A stretch of DNA of 64,000 nt from Tritonibacter horizontis (lineage in GTDB: Bacteria > Pseudomonadota > Alphaproteobacteria > Rhodobacterales > Rhodobacteraceae), in NCBI RefSeq assembly GCF_001518015.1, contig NZ_LPUY01000128.1, positions 34,044 through 98,043 of the forward strand, given 5' to 3'. The notes under the pieces are model-generated. The model searched no databases, was not told the DNA's origin, and saw only the letters and a program-made list of their open reading frames with translations. The position numbers and the translations under genes were made by a program. Of this stretch, positions 9,386-18,521 are shown piece after piece. Within the stretch, counting starts at the first letter, position 1. Each line of letters opens with the position of its first letter.

Positions 9386-9388
9386 GGG

Positions 9389-10267
9389 TCAGTTCCTCTC
9401 CAGTTCCTGGCGCCCGAAGAGACCGGTCGGTCGGTAGACCAGCACCAGCACCACGACGAGAAGCGACACGGGAAACCCCCATTTCACACCGAGCGTGTAC
9501 TGCACGGTGGTTTCCAGACCAGCGAGCGCGAATGACGCGGCCAGCGCGCCGGGAATGCTGCCGAGCCCGCCCAGGACGCAAACGATCAGCGCCTTGAGCA
9601 GCGGATCGAACCCGGCACCGGGATAGACGGTCGTCGAGCTTGTCAGCAGCACGCCGGAGGCGCCCGAGATGATCCCGGCGAGAACCATCACCTGAAAAAT
9701 CACCGCCTGCACCGGCACGCCGTTCAGCCGAGCGGCGGTGATGTCCTGCGAGACGGCCCGGATAAGTCGGCCGAGATTGGTCTTGTGCACGACGAGTTGC
9801 AGCAGCAGCACCATGAGCGCACTGCAACAGACGACCAGCAGGGTCTGGTGCCCGATGGACAGCGCGCCGAGGACGAACCGCCCCTCGACCTGAAACGGTT
9901 GCCGCAGGATCTTTGCGCCGATCAGGTTGTTGATGAGATCGACCACGATGGTGCTGAACGCCATGGTGAGGATGATGATCCGCAGATCGAAATTCGCCTT
10001 GCCGAAGATCCACCGGACCTGCGAGACGTAGAGCAGCAGTCCGCCCGCGGCGCCCGCGATCATGCCGCCCAGAAGCCCCGTCCACCAAGGCAGGCCCAGC
10101 CCGGTCACGACGGCCACCGAGCCATAGGCCCCGATGACGATCAGGGCGCCATGCGCGAGGTTCAGCATCGAAATGCTCCCCCATAGCAGCGCCAGCGACA
10201 CCGAGCTCGCGGCATAGATCGCGCCCAACGCAATTGTGCTGGTTAAAATTCCAGTCAGTAGCTCCAT
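9389..10267 (-). CDS. ABC transporter permease, LivH type
   Basis: A 292-residue membrane protein starting MELLTGILTSTIALGAIY. The frame is open 233 codons further upstream, but that part is antisense-like shadow of the binding-protein gene, so I take the internal ATG. Typical LivH features are 'SISMLNLAHGALIVIGAYGS' in the second segment, the loop 'LGRLIRAVSQDITAARLNGV' and 'VCVLGGLGSIPGALAASF'. About eight membrane segments are visible. It pairs with LivM to form the channel of the importer. Confidence 0.9.
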   Translation of the reverse strand: MELLTGILTSTIALGAIYAASSVSLALLWGSISMLNLAHGALIVIGAYGSVAVVTGLGLPWWTGLLGGMIAGAAGGLLLYVSQVRWIFGKANFDLRIIILTMAFSTIVVDLINNLIGAKILRQPFQVEGRFVLGALSIGHQTLLVVCCSALMVLLLQLVVHKTNLGRLIRAVSQDITAARLNGVPVQAVIFQVMVLAGIISGASGVLLTSSTTVYPGAGFDPLLKALIVCVLGGLGSIPGALAASFALAGLETTVQYTLGVKWGFPVSLLVVVLVLVYRPTGLFGRQELERN

Positions 10268-10347
10268 CGCCTGGCTCCAGTTTTTCCTTTGTAGATTTGC
10301 ACTCGGGGCTCCGGCAGAGCTCCGAGGCGCGACGTCATGCGTGTTGC

Positions 10348-11676
10348 TCAGGTGAACCAGGGCGGGGTTTCGAACGCGACCTCGTTGTAGGGTTTGGGGA
10401 AGATCAGTTTCTTCGGCACGGCCGCGGCCGGGTCCTTGATCTGGTAGAGCAGATGCGGCATGGCCAGAGATGCATCCGGTGAGATGGTCGGATATGGCAG
10501 GGCTGCGTTGAACTCCTTGGCATAGCGCAAGGTGCCGAACGGTGCGCGGAACGAGAAGCGGCGCAGGTTGTCGGCGATCTTGCGGTTCTGCTCGTAGTCG
10601 CCCGGCTCCCCGGTTCCGCCGGCCAGAGCGGCCGAAATCGCGTAGTGATACATCTCGGAATAGGTCGATGCACCCGGGTCGGCTTCGGCGGTCTCCCCGA
10701 ACCTGGCCCAATAGGCGTCGCGGAACGCATTGCCGATCTCGTCGGGCAGAATGCCGATGACCGATGAAGACATGACACCCCGGGCGGCCTCGCCCGCGAT
10801 CTCCGAGAAGGCTTTGAGCAGCGGCCCATACTGCATGTAGACAAGGCTGTTGGTGGGGTTCTCGGCAAACTGGATCTGGAATTGCGCCAGGTCCGCAGGG
10901 AAGAAATGGGTGTTCGCGATCACGGCAGGCTGTTCGGCGCGCACCTTGTTGAGGACGGCGCCCCATTCGGTGGTCGGAACGGGAACGATCTCTTCAAACG
11001 AGACTTCGAAACCGTATTGCGGCGCGGTTTCCCGGATCGCGTTGGAGATCACCGTGGAATAGGGAAGCGAGCCCGTGACGAGCGCGATCTTGTTGTTGTC
11101 GGGCTTCCAGAGCCCCTGGTCGCGTAGCGATGCCAGCATGACCGGAAGGCCGACGCCGTAGTAATATTCCGCGGGATCCGCCATGAAAATACCGGTGTAG
11201 CGCTCGGGATCGCTTTGGAAGGCTTCATGGTGTCCGATGGACGTGTTGTAGTGAATATAGATGATCCCTGCATCGGCGATCGGATCATACTCGGCCTGAT
11301 TGGCGCCCACATTGTAGCCATTGATGATTGCGTGAGACGCGTAGCGATCAATCAAAAGCCGCGCAGCCGCGCTGACTTCTTCTGCGGTCTGGTTCTTACT
11401 GTCGAGCGTTGTCGGCTCCAGCATCTTGCCGAGGATCCCGCCGGCGGCGTTGATCTCCTCACACGCCATTTCCAAACCGTTCTTGTGTTCGATGCCATCA
11501 ACCGCCAGCGGGCCGGTAAGCGATGCCATCTGTCCGATCGGAATGGTTCCCGATTGCTGTGCTTTGGCCTCGTTGACTGAGGCCAGAAGCCCGGCCCCGA
11601 ATGCGGTTCCCGCACCCGTTGTCAGGAATCTGCGCCGTGTGCTGACAACAGTCGGTGAAGTGAGTTTCTTTTCCAT
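10348..11676 (-). CDS. ABC transporter substrate-binding protein, Tat-exported, amide/urea/branched-chain amino acid type
   Basis: A 442-residue protein. Residues 14-40 are a twin-arginine signal ('TRRRFLTTGAGTAFGAG') with a probable cut after 'NEAKA'. The mature part opens 'TIPIGQMASLTGPLAVDGIEHKNGLEMACEEINAAGGI', the type I periplasmic fold of the Leu/Ile/Val and short-chain amide/urea binding proteins. A GGGAG site precedes the start. Tat export implies folding in the cytoplasm before export. It lies upstream of livHMGF, so it is the receptor of that importer. The ligand is not readable; an N-methyl lactam or another small amide would fit the nearby hydantoinase genes. Confidence 0.88.
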   Translation of the reverse strand: MEKKLTSPTVVSTRRRFLTTGAGTAFGAGLLASVNEAKAQQSGTIPIGQMASLTGPLAVDGIEHKNGLEMACEEINAAGGILGKMLEPTTLDSKNQTAEEVSAAARLLIDRYASHAIINGYNVGANQAEYDPIADAGIIYIHYNTSIGHHEAFQSDPERYTGIFMADPAEYYYGVGLPVMLASLRDQGLWKPDNNKIALVTGSLPYSTVISNAIRETAPQYGFEVSFEEIVPVPTTEWGAVLNKVRAEQPAVIANTHFFPADLAQFQIQFAENPTNSLVYMQYGPLLKAFSEIAGEAARGVMSSSVIGILPDEIGNAFRDAYWARFGETAEADPGASTYSEMYHYAISAALAGGTGEPGDYEQNRKIADNLRRFSFRAPFGTLRYAKEFNAALPYPTISPDASLAMPHLLYQIKDPAAAVPKKLIFPKPYNEVAFETPPWFT

Positions 11677-11761
11677 GACATAGTCTCCCTGTTGTTAATT
11701 CTTCTTCGTTCACGAACGCAGCTGCGTCGTGTCGTTTTCGTAAAGTTCTTGAAGGAGCCGA

Positions 11762-11780
11762 CACCCCAAAGCATGGGGTG
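11762..11780 (-). terminator. Possible weak terminator or attenuator after hyuB
   Basis: CACCCC pairs with GGGGTG across a 7-nt loop, 12 bp past the hyuB stop. No T run follows on the minus strand, so it may only reduce read-through into the binding-protein gene or stabilise the upstream message. Confidence 0.3.
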
Positions 11781-11791
11781 CCGGGTATTCG

Positions 11792-13564
11792 CTAGGCGGT
11801 GCGCAGTCGCGCCGTTTCTGCTTCGTTCAGCGTCATCGTTTCGGAGTCGATCACGACACCGTATGCGCCCCTTGCCTTTTCGATGGACACATACCCGTCC
11901 AAGACGTCGTCCAGGACCTTCTGGGCAGGCCGTTCGTGCGGGTCTCCCCAACCACCGCCGCCGGTGCTCTCGAACTGAAACACCTCGTCATATTCGAACG
12001 GATGGCTGGACAGAAGCGGACTGCGCCAATCGCCATTTTCGGTCAGGCCGCCGATCACGATCTCGCGCCCATCCGGATAGAGATGCTTGGATCGCTGCAC
12101 ATCGCTGCGCAGCCCACCATTCACGCCGGGGCTACCTTCGCGGGTGCGCGAAGTTTCCATGTTCATCTCGCCCTCGCAGAGGAAACGGACCTTGAAATTT
12201 GCTCCCAGACCACCGCGGAACTTGCCGGCGCCGGCACTGTCGGGCCTCAATTCGAAGGCCTCGTATTCGATCGGGAACAAAAGCTCCGCCGTTTCGGCCA
12301 TCATGTTCATGCAGTTGCCGAGCGGGTCCATCGTGACACTCATCCCGTCGTTATAGGGCGTGCCACCCCAACCACCGGCCGGCAGATCCGAGAATACGTT
12401 CGCGTTGCCGTGCTCGTCCTTCGTAGAGGAAACGAACCAGTTACATTCCGAACAGGTTGAGCCGGTGACTCGGTCGGGGATCGCCTGGGCCAGCGCCTGC
12501 CAGATCGCACTGGTGATCTTGGACGAAGTCAGCGTGGTACATCCAATCGTCGGCGCTGGCCATTGCGGGTTCAGCCAGGTTCCTTCGGGAATATCGAGAG
12601 TGATCGGAAAAAACATCCCGGCATTCGACGGCGCGTGCGGTGCGAGGAAGAACTGAAGCGAGTAATAGGCCGCCGAGGCCGTATTGGCGTAGGGCGAGTT
12701 GATCGAGCCCTTGCAGGTTGGGTCCGACCCGTTGAAGTCAACATGGATGTTCGAGCCCTTGACAGTCAGCTGCACCGCAACCTTGACTGGATCGGGTGAA
12801 AACCCGTCGGTATCGGCGAAATCCTCGGCATAGTAGACACCGTCGGGGATCTCTTCGATCGACTTGCGGATGATGCGTTCGGTATAACCGATCAGTTCCT
12901 TCATCGCGGCTTTCACGGTCTGCAGCCCATAACGCCGGGCAGCACGCTGCAACTCCTGCTCCGCAGCCCGCAAAGCCCCCAGATGCGCCTGAAGATCGCC
13001 TTCGATGAAGAAAGGGGTCCGCGTATTGTTCATGATGATGGCCAGGAAATCGGGATTGATTTCATAGTTCTCATAGAGCTTGATCGGCGGGATTCGCAGC
13101 CCTTCGGCGGCCACATGGGTCGAGAACGACATCCCCCCAGCTGCACCACCGCCCAGGTCCATCCAGTGACCACGGCTCACTGCAAAGCCAAGCACTTCCT
13201 CTTCATAGAAGACCGGCATGATGAAGGTGATATCGTTGATGTGCGTGCCGCCCTGATAGGGATCGTTCAACGCATAGATATCGCCTGGCTTCATGGTCTC
13301 GATAGGGTACTTTCGGGCCGCCGCGTCGGCGCTATATTGCATCGCCGCCAAGTGAACAGGGCAGTTTGCAGCCTGCGCCAGAAGGCGAAGCTCGGGATCG
13401 TAAACCGCGTTCGAGAAGTCAAGAATATCGGCCAGGATCGGCGAAAAGGATGTGCGTTGCATGATCGTGGACATGCGGTTGCACGCATATTCAAACGTAT
13501 TGCGCAGAACTTCGAAAGTAACGGCGTCAACATCGCCGAAGCGTCCTTTGGTTTCGGTAGACAT
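11792..13564 (-). CDS. hyuB: Hydantoinase B/oxoprolinase family protein (ATP-dependent amidohydrolase, B subunit)
   Basis: A 590-residue protein starting MSTETKGRFGDVDAVTFEVLRN, with GAGGAG upstream; a longer frame to 13630 lacks support. 'NRMSTIMQRTSFSPILADILDFSNAVYD' near the start, 'GDIYALNDPYQGGTHINDIT' near 100 and 'GGWGGTPYNDGMSVTMDPLGNCMNMMAE' in the second half are typical of the family. With HyuA it forms an ATP-dependent enzyme opening cyclic amides such as N-methylhydantoin, 5-oxoproline, caprolactam or N-methyl-2-pyrrolidone. It starts 11 bp after the hyuA stop, so the two are co-transcribed. The substrate class is inferred from the gabT/gabD and N-demethylase genes nearby. Confidence 0.88.
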   Translation of the reverse strand: MSTETKGRFGDVDAVTFEVLRNTFEYACNRMSTIMQRTSFSPILADILDFSNAVYDPELRLLAQAANCPVHLAAMQYSADAAARKYPIETMKPGDIYALNDPYQGGTHINDITFIMPVFYEEEVLGFAVSRGHWMDLGGGAAGGMSFSTHVAAEGLRIPPIKLYENYEINPDFLAIIMNNTRTPFFIEGDLQAHLGALRAAEQELQRAARRYGLQTVKAAMKELIGYTERIIRKSIEEIPDGVYYAEDFADTDGFSPDPVKVAVQLTVKGSNIHVDFNGSDPTCKGSINSPYANTASAAYYSLQFFLAPHAPSNAGMFFPITLDIPEGTWLNPQWPAPTIGCTTLTSSKITSAIWQALAQAIPDRVTGSTCSECNWFVSSTKDEHGNANVFSDLPAGGWGGTPYNDGMSVTMDPLGNCMNMMAETAELLFPIEYEAFELRPDSAGAGKFRGGLGANFKVRFLCEGEMNMETSRTREGSPGVNGGLRSDVQRSKHLYPDGREIVIGGLTENGDWRSPLLSSHPFEYDEVFQFESTGGGGWGDPHERPAQKVLDDVLDGYVSIEKARGAYGVVIDSETMTLNEAETARLRTA

Positions 13565-13575
13565 GGTTGTTCTCC

Positions 13576-15597
13576 TCAATTCCCGATGGTGACAACAAGG
13601 TTGCCGCTTTTGTCGACTTCGCCGGAGCAATTCGGCGGAATGACCGCAATCGAGTCGAGATACTCGACTACAGCGGGGCCCTGCATTTTGGCGCCCGGGG
13701 CAATATTCTTGCCGTCATAAAGTTTGGCGTCGTGCCAGGTTCCATCAAAATAGACAGGCCGCGTCGCATGGCTTTCGACCGACTTCTGGCCGCTGAAATC
13801 ATAGACCGGCGGCTCTTTCATTTTGCCGACCGCAGTGACGCTTAGAGACACGAAGGCAATTTCGAAAGCTTCGTTCGATACGCCGTATTCCTTTTCATGC
13901 GCGGCATGGAACGCTGTGGCAATCTGTGGAATGTGCGAGTCAGTCAGTTCGCCAGAGGGAATATCGTTCTCCACCTCGTATGTCTGGCCCACATAACGCA
14001 TCTGTGCTGTGCGGCGCAGCTCCATACTGTCGTCGGATATGCCGTCCGCGGCAAGACGCTTGCGCGCATCCGCTTCAATCTGATCGTAGAGTCGGTTCAG
14101 ATCGGCCACCTTGACTTCGCCAAGCGCCGCATAGTGGAAGGTTTCGATATCGTGACGCATGTCCATGGCAGTGGCACCGAATGCCGAAGCCACGCCCGCC
14201 GCTCCCGGGATCACCACCTGCGGAATGCTCATCGCCTGGGCCACGAAGCAAGCATGCATCGGCCCCGCACCGCCAAAGCTGGCGAGGACAAAGTCGCGCG
14301 GGTCGCGCGCCCTGGCAACCACGACGCCCTTCACGGCCTGCGCCATGGTTTCGCAGGAAATCTTGATCATGCCGTCGGCCGTTTCCAGTCGCGACAACCC
14401 GATTTTCTCTGCTAGGCGATCGATAGCAGCCTCGGCTGCCGTCTTGTCCAGTTCGAACTTGTCGCTGAGCGACGGGTTTAGGCGGCCAAGAACGAGGTTT
14501 GCGTCTGTAATGGTCGGCTCCGTTCCGCCGCGACCATAGCAGGCTGGACCAGGCGTCGATCCCGCCGATTGTGGCCCCATCCGCAACGATCCACCCTCGT
14601 CGACCCAACCGATGGAGCCGCCACCGGCGCCGACGGAATGGATATCGAGCATCGGCACAGCGACTGGGACTTCCCATTCCAACTCATGATCGCGGGTGAT
14701 AAGGCCCTCACCCTTCTCGACGATGGACACATCGAAGCTCGTGCCGCCGACATCGGTATGGATGATGTTTTCAAAGCCTGCATGTCTGGAAAGATAAGAG
14801 GCGTAAGCAACGCCGCCTGCCGGTCCGGATTCGATCAACTCCTCTGGTCGAAGCTTGGCGTTTTGCGCCCCCATGACGCCGCCGTTGCTTTTGAGAATAA
14901 GCAGCTTCCCAGCGAAGCCTCGTTCCTCGAGAACCTCCGACAGACGGTCGAAGTAATGCGTCATAATCGGCATAAGACAGGCACGAATCGCCGTTGTCGT
15001 GAACCGGCCATGCTCTCGGAAAACCGGGCGAGTGTCGGACGACATGACGACATGCACTCCGGGCGCCTCTTCGAGAATGATGTCCCGCATCTTTTTTTCA
15101 TGCGCGTCGTTGGCATAGGAGTTTATGAACCCGATGCCGACCGAACCATAGCCCCGTGCCTTGATCTCCCGAGCGATCTCCCGCGCGGCCTCGTCCTGAA
15201 GCTCCCGGCGCACTTCGCCTTTGGCGGACATACGCTCATCGATTGTGAACCGATGGCGACGGCGGATCAGAGGCTGCGGTTTGGTCTGGTACGGGTCATA
15301 CAGCGCCTTGCGGTGCTGACGTCCGATTTCGATCGTGTCCCGAAACCCTTCGGTCGTGACGAAGGCTGCATCTGGGTAGTCACGCTCAATGAGTGAATTG
15401 GTGGCCGTGGTCGTTCCGTGCATCAGGAACGAGATGTGGTCAAACGGAAGACCTGCTGTTTCGATGGATTCGAGAACACCGCGCGAGCGATCATCCTTCG
15501 TTGTAAGGACCTTCGCGGTCTTGTACGACCCATCTTCTTCGTTCCATGCAAATAAGTCAGTGAAAGTTCCACCAACATCAATCCCTACGCGCCACAT
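13576..15597 (-). CDS. hyuA: Hydantoinase A/oxoprolinase family protein (ATP-dependent amidohydrolase, A subunit)
   Basis: A 673-residue protein starting MWRVGIDVGGTFTDLFAW, with GGGAGAA 5 bases before the ATG; the 14 codons further upstream were rejected. The opening is the phosphate-binding motif of the actin-like ATPase fold that activates the ring carbonyl. Others are 'FLMHGTTTATNSLIERDY' (about 60-80), 'KSNGGVMGAQNAKLRPEELIESGPAGGV' (about 250-280), 'HTDVGGTSFDVSIV' and 'ASFGGAGPMHACFVA'. Length fits the HyuA/acetophenone carboxylase family. First gene of the leftward block; a sigma-70-like promoter lies just upstream. N-methyl-2-pyrrolidone hydrolases described in other bacteria belong to this family, but so do hydantoinases and caprolactamases. 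Confidence 0.88.
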   Translation of the reverse strand: MWRVGIDVGGTFTDLFAWNEEDGSYKTAKVLTTKDDRSRGVLESIETAGLPFDHISFLMHGTTTATNSLIERDYPDAAFVTTEGFRDTIEIGRQHRKALYDPYQTKPQPLIRRRHRFTIDERMSAKGEVRRELQDEAAREIAREIKARGYGSVGIGFINSYANDAHEKKMRDIILEEAPGVHVVMSSDTRPVFREHGRFTTTAIRACLMPIMTHYFDRLSEVLEERGFAGKLLILKSNGGVMGAQNAKLRPEELIESGPAGGVAYASYLSRHAGFENIIHTDVGGTSFDVSIVEKGEGLITRDHELEWEVPVAVPMLDIHSVGAGGGSIGWVDEGGSLRMGPQSAGSTPGPACYGRGGTEPTITDANLVLGRLNPSLSDKFELDKTAAEAAIDRLAEKIGLSRLETADGMIKISCETMAQAVKGVVVARARDPRDFVLASFGGAGPMHACFVAQAMSIPQVVIPGAAGVASAFGATAMDMRHDIETFHYAALGEVKVADLNRLYDQIEADARKRLAADGISDDSMELRRTAQMRYVGQTYEVENDIPSGELTDSHIPQIATAFHAAHEKEYGVSNEAFEIAFVSLSVTAVGKMKEPPVYDFSGQKSVESHATRPVYFDGTWHDAKLYDGKNIAPGAKMQGPAVVEYLDSIAVIPPNCSGEVDKSGNLVVTIGN

Positions 15598-15632
15598 GCG
15601 TTTCTCCCTGCTTGTGAATTTTGATGTCGTTA

Positions 15633-15661
15633 AGTTCACTAGACTGATCTAATTATGTCAA
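15633..15661 (-). promoter_or_regulatory. Putative hyuA promoter with operator-like half site
   Basis: On the minus strand TTGACA (15656-15661) and TGAACT (15633-15638) are separated by 17 bases, a reasonable -35 and a poor -10, about 36 bp before hyuA. The -10 overlaps GTGAACTT, also one arm and spacer of the palindrome in front of etfB (18433-18446). This suggests that both blocks answer to the same regulator. Confidence 0.4.
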
Positions 15662-15787
15662 GTTTTTTTATTTGTGTACTGCTTTGGGCTATTTTACAGC
15701 GGTATTGACCGGGTAAGACCATGCAAGAACGTATCTTTCGCGTTCTTGGGCCCAGCGAGGGCAGAGCATCAGGTTCCGCTGTTGCAA

Positions 15788-15796
15788 CTTGAGCGG
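15788..15796. repeat. Target site duplication of the IS256-family element, left copy
   Basis: CTTGAGCGG directly precedes the left inverted repeat; the same nine bases follow the right end at 17196-17204. IS256-family elements duplicate 8-9 bp, so this marks a recent, clean insertion. Confidence 0.75.
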
Positions 15797-17195
15797 GCAG
15801 TGTCCCGGGTGGTGGTGTAGGAGGCCGCGCGCGGAGCCTCTGGCGTAGCGCAGCGCGCGGCCGTGGGTGACGCTGGCGGTCATCGCCGATCTTCTGAGAA
15901 GGTTTGGGGTGCGAGACCTTGAACCTGAAACGGAGACGACGATGACCGAAGAGAGAATGGCGCTGATCGAGCTGGTTGAGAAGCAGGCTGACGGCGATCT
16001 TATCCGCGATATGCTGGCCTTTGCGGCTGAGCGGATCATGGAAGCCGAGGTGGAGGCACGGACCGGCGCGGCCAAGGGTGCGCGTTCACCGATGCGGGAA
16101 GCGCAGCGCAACGGATACCGCGACCGCGATTGGGACACCCGGGCGGGGCGGATCGCGCTTGAGATCCCGAAGTTGCGCAAGGGCAGCTATTTCCCGAGCT
16201 TCCTGGAGCCGCGCCGGACGGCCGCGAAAGCGCTCGTTGCGGTAATCCAGGAGGCCTACGTCCACAGCATCTCGACCCGGTCGGTCGATGACCTGGTCAA
16301 GGCGATGGGCGCGGGCGGCATGTCCAAGAGCCAGGTGAGCCGCCTCTGTGCCGAGATCGACGAGCGCGTGAACGCCTTCCTCTCCCGGCCTCTGGAAGGG
16401 GCGTGGCCCTATCTCTGGCTGGATGCGACATACCTCAAGGTTCGGGAAGGCGGGCGCATCATCAGCAAGGCCGTGATAATCGCGGTGGCTGTGAATGAGG
16501 ACGGCAAGCGTGAGGTGCTGGGCATCGCCACCGGCCCCTCCGAGGCCGAGACGTTCTGGACCGAGTTCCTGCGATCGCTGGCCGATCGCGGCCTGAGGGG
16601 CGTGAAGCTCGTGATCGCCGACGACCACAAGGGCCTGCGCGCCGCCGCGCGCCGGGTGTTCAACGCCAGCCATCAGAGATGCCGGATCCACTGGAGGAGG
16701 AACGCCCTCGCCCATGCTCCGGCTAAGCAGCGCACCGCGGTGGCCGCGATGCTGAAGACGATCTTCGCGCAAGAGACCAAGGTCGAGGCCGAAGATCAGT
16801 GGGCCATGGTGACCGACGCGCTCCGCGACAAGCAGCCAAAGCTCGGCGCCCTGATGGACAACTCGCGCGACGATGTCCTGGCTTACATGTCCTTCCCACG
16901 TGAGCATTGGGCCCAGATCGCCAGCACGAACCCCCTGGAACGTGTGAACCGCGAGGTGAAGCGGCGCGCCGACGTTATCGGCATCTTTCCGAACGACGAG
17001 GCCATCATCCGCTTGGTCGGCGCGCTGATGCTGGAGACCAACGACGAGTGGGCCGTGGCGCGGCGATACATGAGCCTTGAAACGCTCGCCCGCGTCATCG
17101 ACAATCCCAACGTCAGGCTGCCCGCAGTGGCCACCTGATCAAGCCCTGACCTTTCCGAAGGGCGGCGCTCCTACACCACGCCCTGGGACACTATC
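15797..17195 (+). mobile_element. IS256-family insertion sequence, complete (about 1.4 kb)
   Basis: Left end GCAGTGTCCCGGGTGGTGG and right end (reverse complement) GATAGTGTCCCAGGGCGTGG share a core of AGTGTCCC followed by GGTGTAGGAG, with a few mismatches. Between them is one uninterrupted transposase gene. Both ends are flanked by CTTGAGCGG. Length and duplication fit IS256. It sits in the space between the leftward hyuA block and the XRE-cupin regulator, without interrupting any gene that I can recognise; its outward influence on hyuA is unknown. Confidence 0.85.
15942..17138 (+). CDS. IS256-family transposase
   Basis: A 398-residue transposase starting [18 protein letters not shown]; the frame opens 25 codons earlier but those residues look non-coding. 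The DDE residues sit in '[12 protein letters not shown]' (D), '[13 protein letters not shown]' (D) and '[13 protein letters not shown]' (E), with '[15 protein letters not shown]' between, the usual IS256/MULE pattern. It cuts and pastes the 1.4-kb element it lies in. The frame is intact, so the element may be active. Expression is probably from a promoter within the left end. Confidence 0.92.
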   Translation: MTEERMALIELVEKQADGDLIRDMLAFAAERIMEAEVEARTGAAKGARSPMREAQRNGYRDRDWDTRAGRIALEIPKLRKGSYFPSFLEPRRTAAKALVAVIQEAYVHSISTRSVDDLVKAMGAGGMSKSQVSRLCAEIDERVNAFLSRPLEGAWPYLWLDATYLKVREGGRIISKAVIIAVAVNEDGKREVLGIATGPSEAETFWTEFLRSLADRGLRGVKLVIADDHKGLRAAARRVFNASHQRCRIHWRRNALAHAPAKQRTAVAAMLKTIFAQETKVEAEDQWAMVTDALRDKQPKLGALMDNSRDDVLAYMSFPREHWAQIASTNPLERVNREVKRRADVIGIFPNDEAIIRLVGALMLETNDEWAVARRYMSLETLARVIDNPNVRLPAVAT

Positions 17196-17204
17196 CTTGA
17201 GCGG
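17196..17204. repeat. Target site duplication of the IS256-family element, right copy
   Basis: CTTGAGCGG, identical to 15788-15796, follows the right inverted repeat. Confidence 0.75.
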
Positions 17205-17589
17205 CGGTGAATCCCAAGAGGATCGCCGCCAATGTCGTGGTGTCAAACCGCGAAGAAGGAAGCCTTGTGGCAAGTTTCTGAGGGTAGAGTGAGAACCGCG
17301 ATAACCGGTTCAATCAGCAACCCGATCCTCGCCATGGCCATCGGGCCCCGGCGAACTCGCAATCGCGCAACTCGACCGCCCCTTCCGGTTGATCAAGTGG
17401 CGCGATCAACCAAATTCAGCCCACGCAAGCAGCTCAATTTTGGGGCCTTCACCGGTTCAAGTTCGATCCTGGTAGACATCGACTGGGCCGCTTAAAGTCA
17501 TGGATCGTTACAAATCCACCTTGGCACATAGGTCCCCTGAATCATCGAGGTCAAACCACGGCCGCCAAGGTTCTGCAATCGATTCGTAC
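17205..17589. other. Intergenic stretch right of the IS, no gene supported
   Basis: 385 bp between the IS and the stop of the XRE-cupin gene. Short open frames are present but none has a recognisable product or good ribosome site. Joining the two flanks of the IS gives a readable leftward frame with no family likeness, so it may be an old degraded insertion or ordinary spacer. Confidence 0.4.
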
Positions 17590-18240
17590 TCAGTAGGACG
17601 GTGGTGAAATAGCCCAGATAATCACCGTTTCATCGTCACTCTCATTGGCATAGCGGTGCGGAAGCGAACTCTCGAAGGCAAAGCTGTCACCAGACTCAAG
17701 AGCGATCTCCTTACCGTCAAGCCAAAGAGTCAGTTTGCCAGAAACAACAAATCCAGCCTCTTCACCCTTGTGACTGTAGTCTTCTTTTCCGCTGACTGAA
17801 TGGGGGCGAAAAGTGCACCGCAACAGCTCAATTCCCCGCGCCAGATTCGGAGAAAGAAGCTCGTCCCGTATGCCGCTCTCGAAATCCAGCTTGCGGCGCC
17901 GATCCCTGCGCACGACGAACTCGCGGAACTCATCATCGTCTTCGGATGGTGATGGGAAGAACCAAGATATGTTCACACCAAGTGCGCGGCTGATCGAATG
18001 TAGTGCTTTGATCGAAGGTGAAGAAATCGATCTCTCAATCTGACTAAGATACCCTTTCGAAAGACCAGTCGCGTTCGAAAGTTCACTCAACGTCACATTG
18101 CTTGCGCGCCTCAGATCCTTGATCTCCTGACCGACCAGCGCCCCGGCTTCCAGAACATCATCCAGATCTTGAATGGGCTCGGACTGGATTGGCCCTCGTA
18201 GAGCTGTGGACCGTGCTAGTGATGGTGTCTTCTTTTTCAT
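17590..18240 (-). CDS. XRE-family regulator with C-terminal cupin (PuuR-like)
   Basis: A 216-residue two-domain regulator. Residues 35-95 are a helix-turn-helix ('QEIKDLRRASNVTLSELSNA', then 'GLSKGYLSQIERSISSPSIKAL'). Residues 140-215 are a cupin barrel ('SHKGEEAGFVVSGKLTLWLDGKEIALESGDSFAFESSLPHRYAN') that binds a small effector. Regulators of this build, such as PuuR, control amine, putrescine and GABA catabolism, which fits the gabT/gabD operon transcribed away from it. It lies divergent from etfB across 281 bp holding a palindrome at 18433-18446. A role over hyuAB is likely but inferred. Confidence 0.85.
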   Translation of the reverse strand: MKKKTPSLARSTALRGPIQSEPIQDLDDVLEAGALVGQEIKDLRRASNVTLSELSNATGLSKGYLSQIERSISSPSIKALHSISRALGVNISWFFPSPSEDDDEFREFVVRRDRRRKLDFESGIRDELLSPNLARGIELLRCTFRPHSVSGKEDYSHKGEEAGFVVSGKLTLWLDGKEIALESGDSFAFESSLPHRYANESDDETVIIWAISPPSY

Positions 18241-18432
18241 GCAGTAGGTACTTCCGATAGGTCAGGGACGGCATTATGGCCCAGCTCTGGAACTGCCGGC
18301 AACATATTATGAACTTTTTCCAACAAATTTTTATTTTTGTGATCATGGCCCTGCGTCCTCTTTCGCCCTCTGAAACAAGCTTTGATCACCAGATTTTCCC
18401 TATTTGCACGTGCTCCGCCCCAATTCATGATG

Positions 18433-18446
18433 AAGTTTGTGAACTT
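18433..18446. promoter_or_regulatory. Putative operator for the XRE-cupin regulator
   Basis: AAGTT-tgtg-AACTT is a perfect 5-bp inverted repeat about 75 bp before etfB in the divergent region. A related GTGAACTT lies in the hyuA promoter and GAACTTTT recurs at 18311-18318. Position and recurrence suggest binding by the neighbouring regulator. Confidence 0.4.
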
Positions 18447-18521
18447 TTATAGTTGATTTTTCACTTTATAGAAACCATGTTGGTTGAAGTTTAACGTCTG
18501 AGTCCAATGGAGGGAACAAGG

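Noticed and set aside
8781..10184. 467-codon minus-strand open frame across livM and livH
   Set aside because: Out-of-frame shadow of two real permease genes, with Arg/Gly-rich composition and no membrane segments.
10268..10966. Longer start for LivH (525 residues)
   Set aside because: The extra residues overlap the binding-protein gene on the same strand and look like out-of-frame translation; the internal ATG starts a normal LivH.
15689..16180. 163-codon minus-strand frame across the left IS end
   Set aside because: It runs through the inverted repeat and antisense to the transposase; joining the IS flanks gives no recognisable protein.
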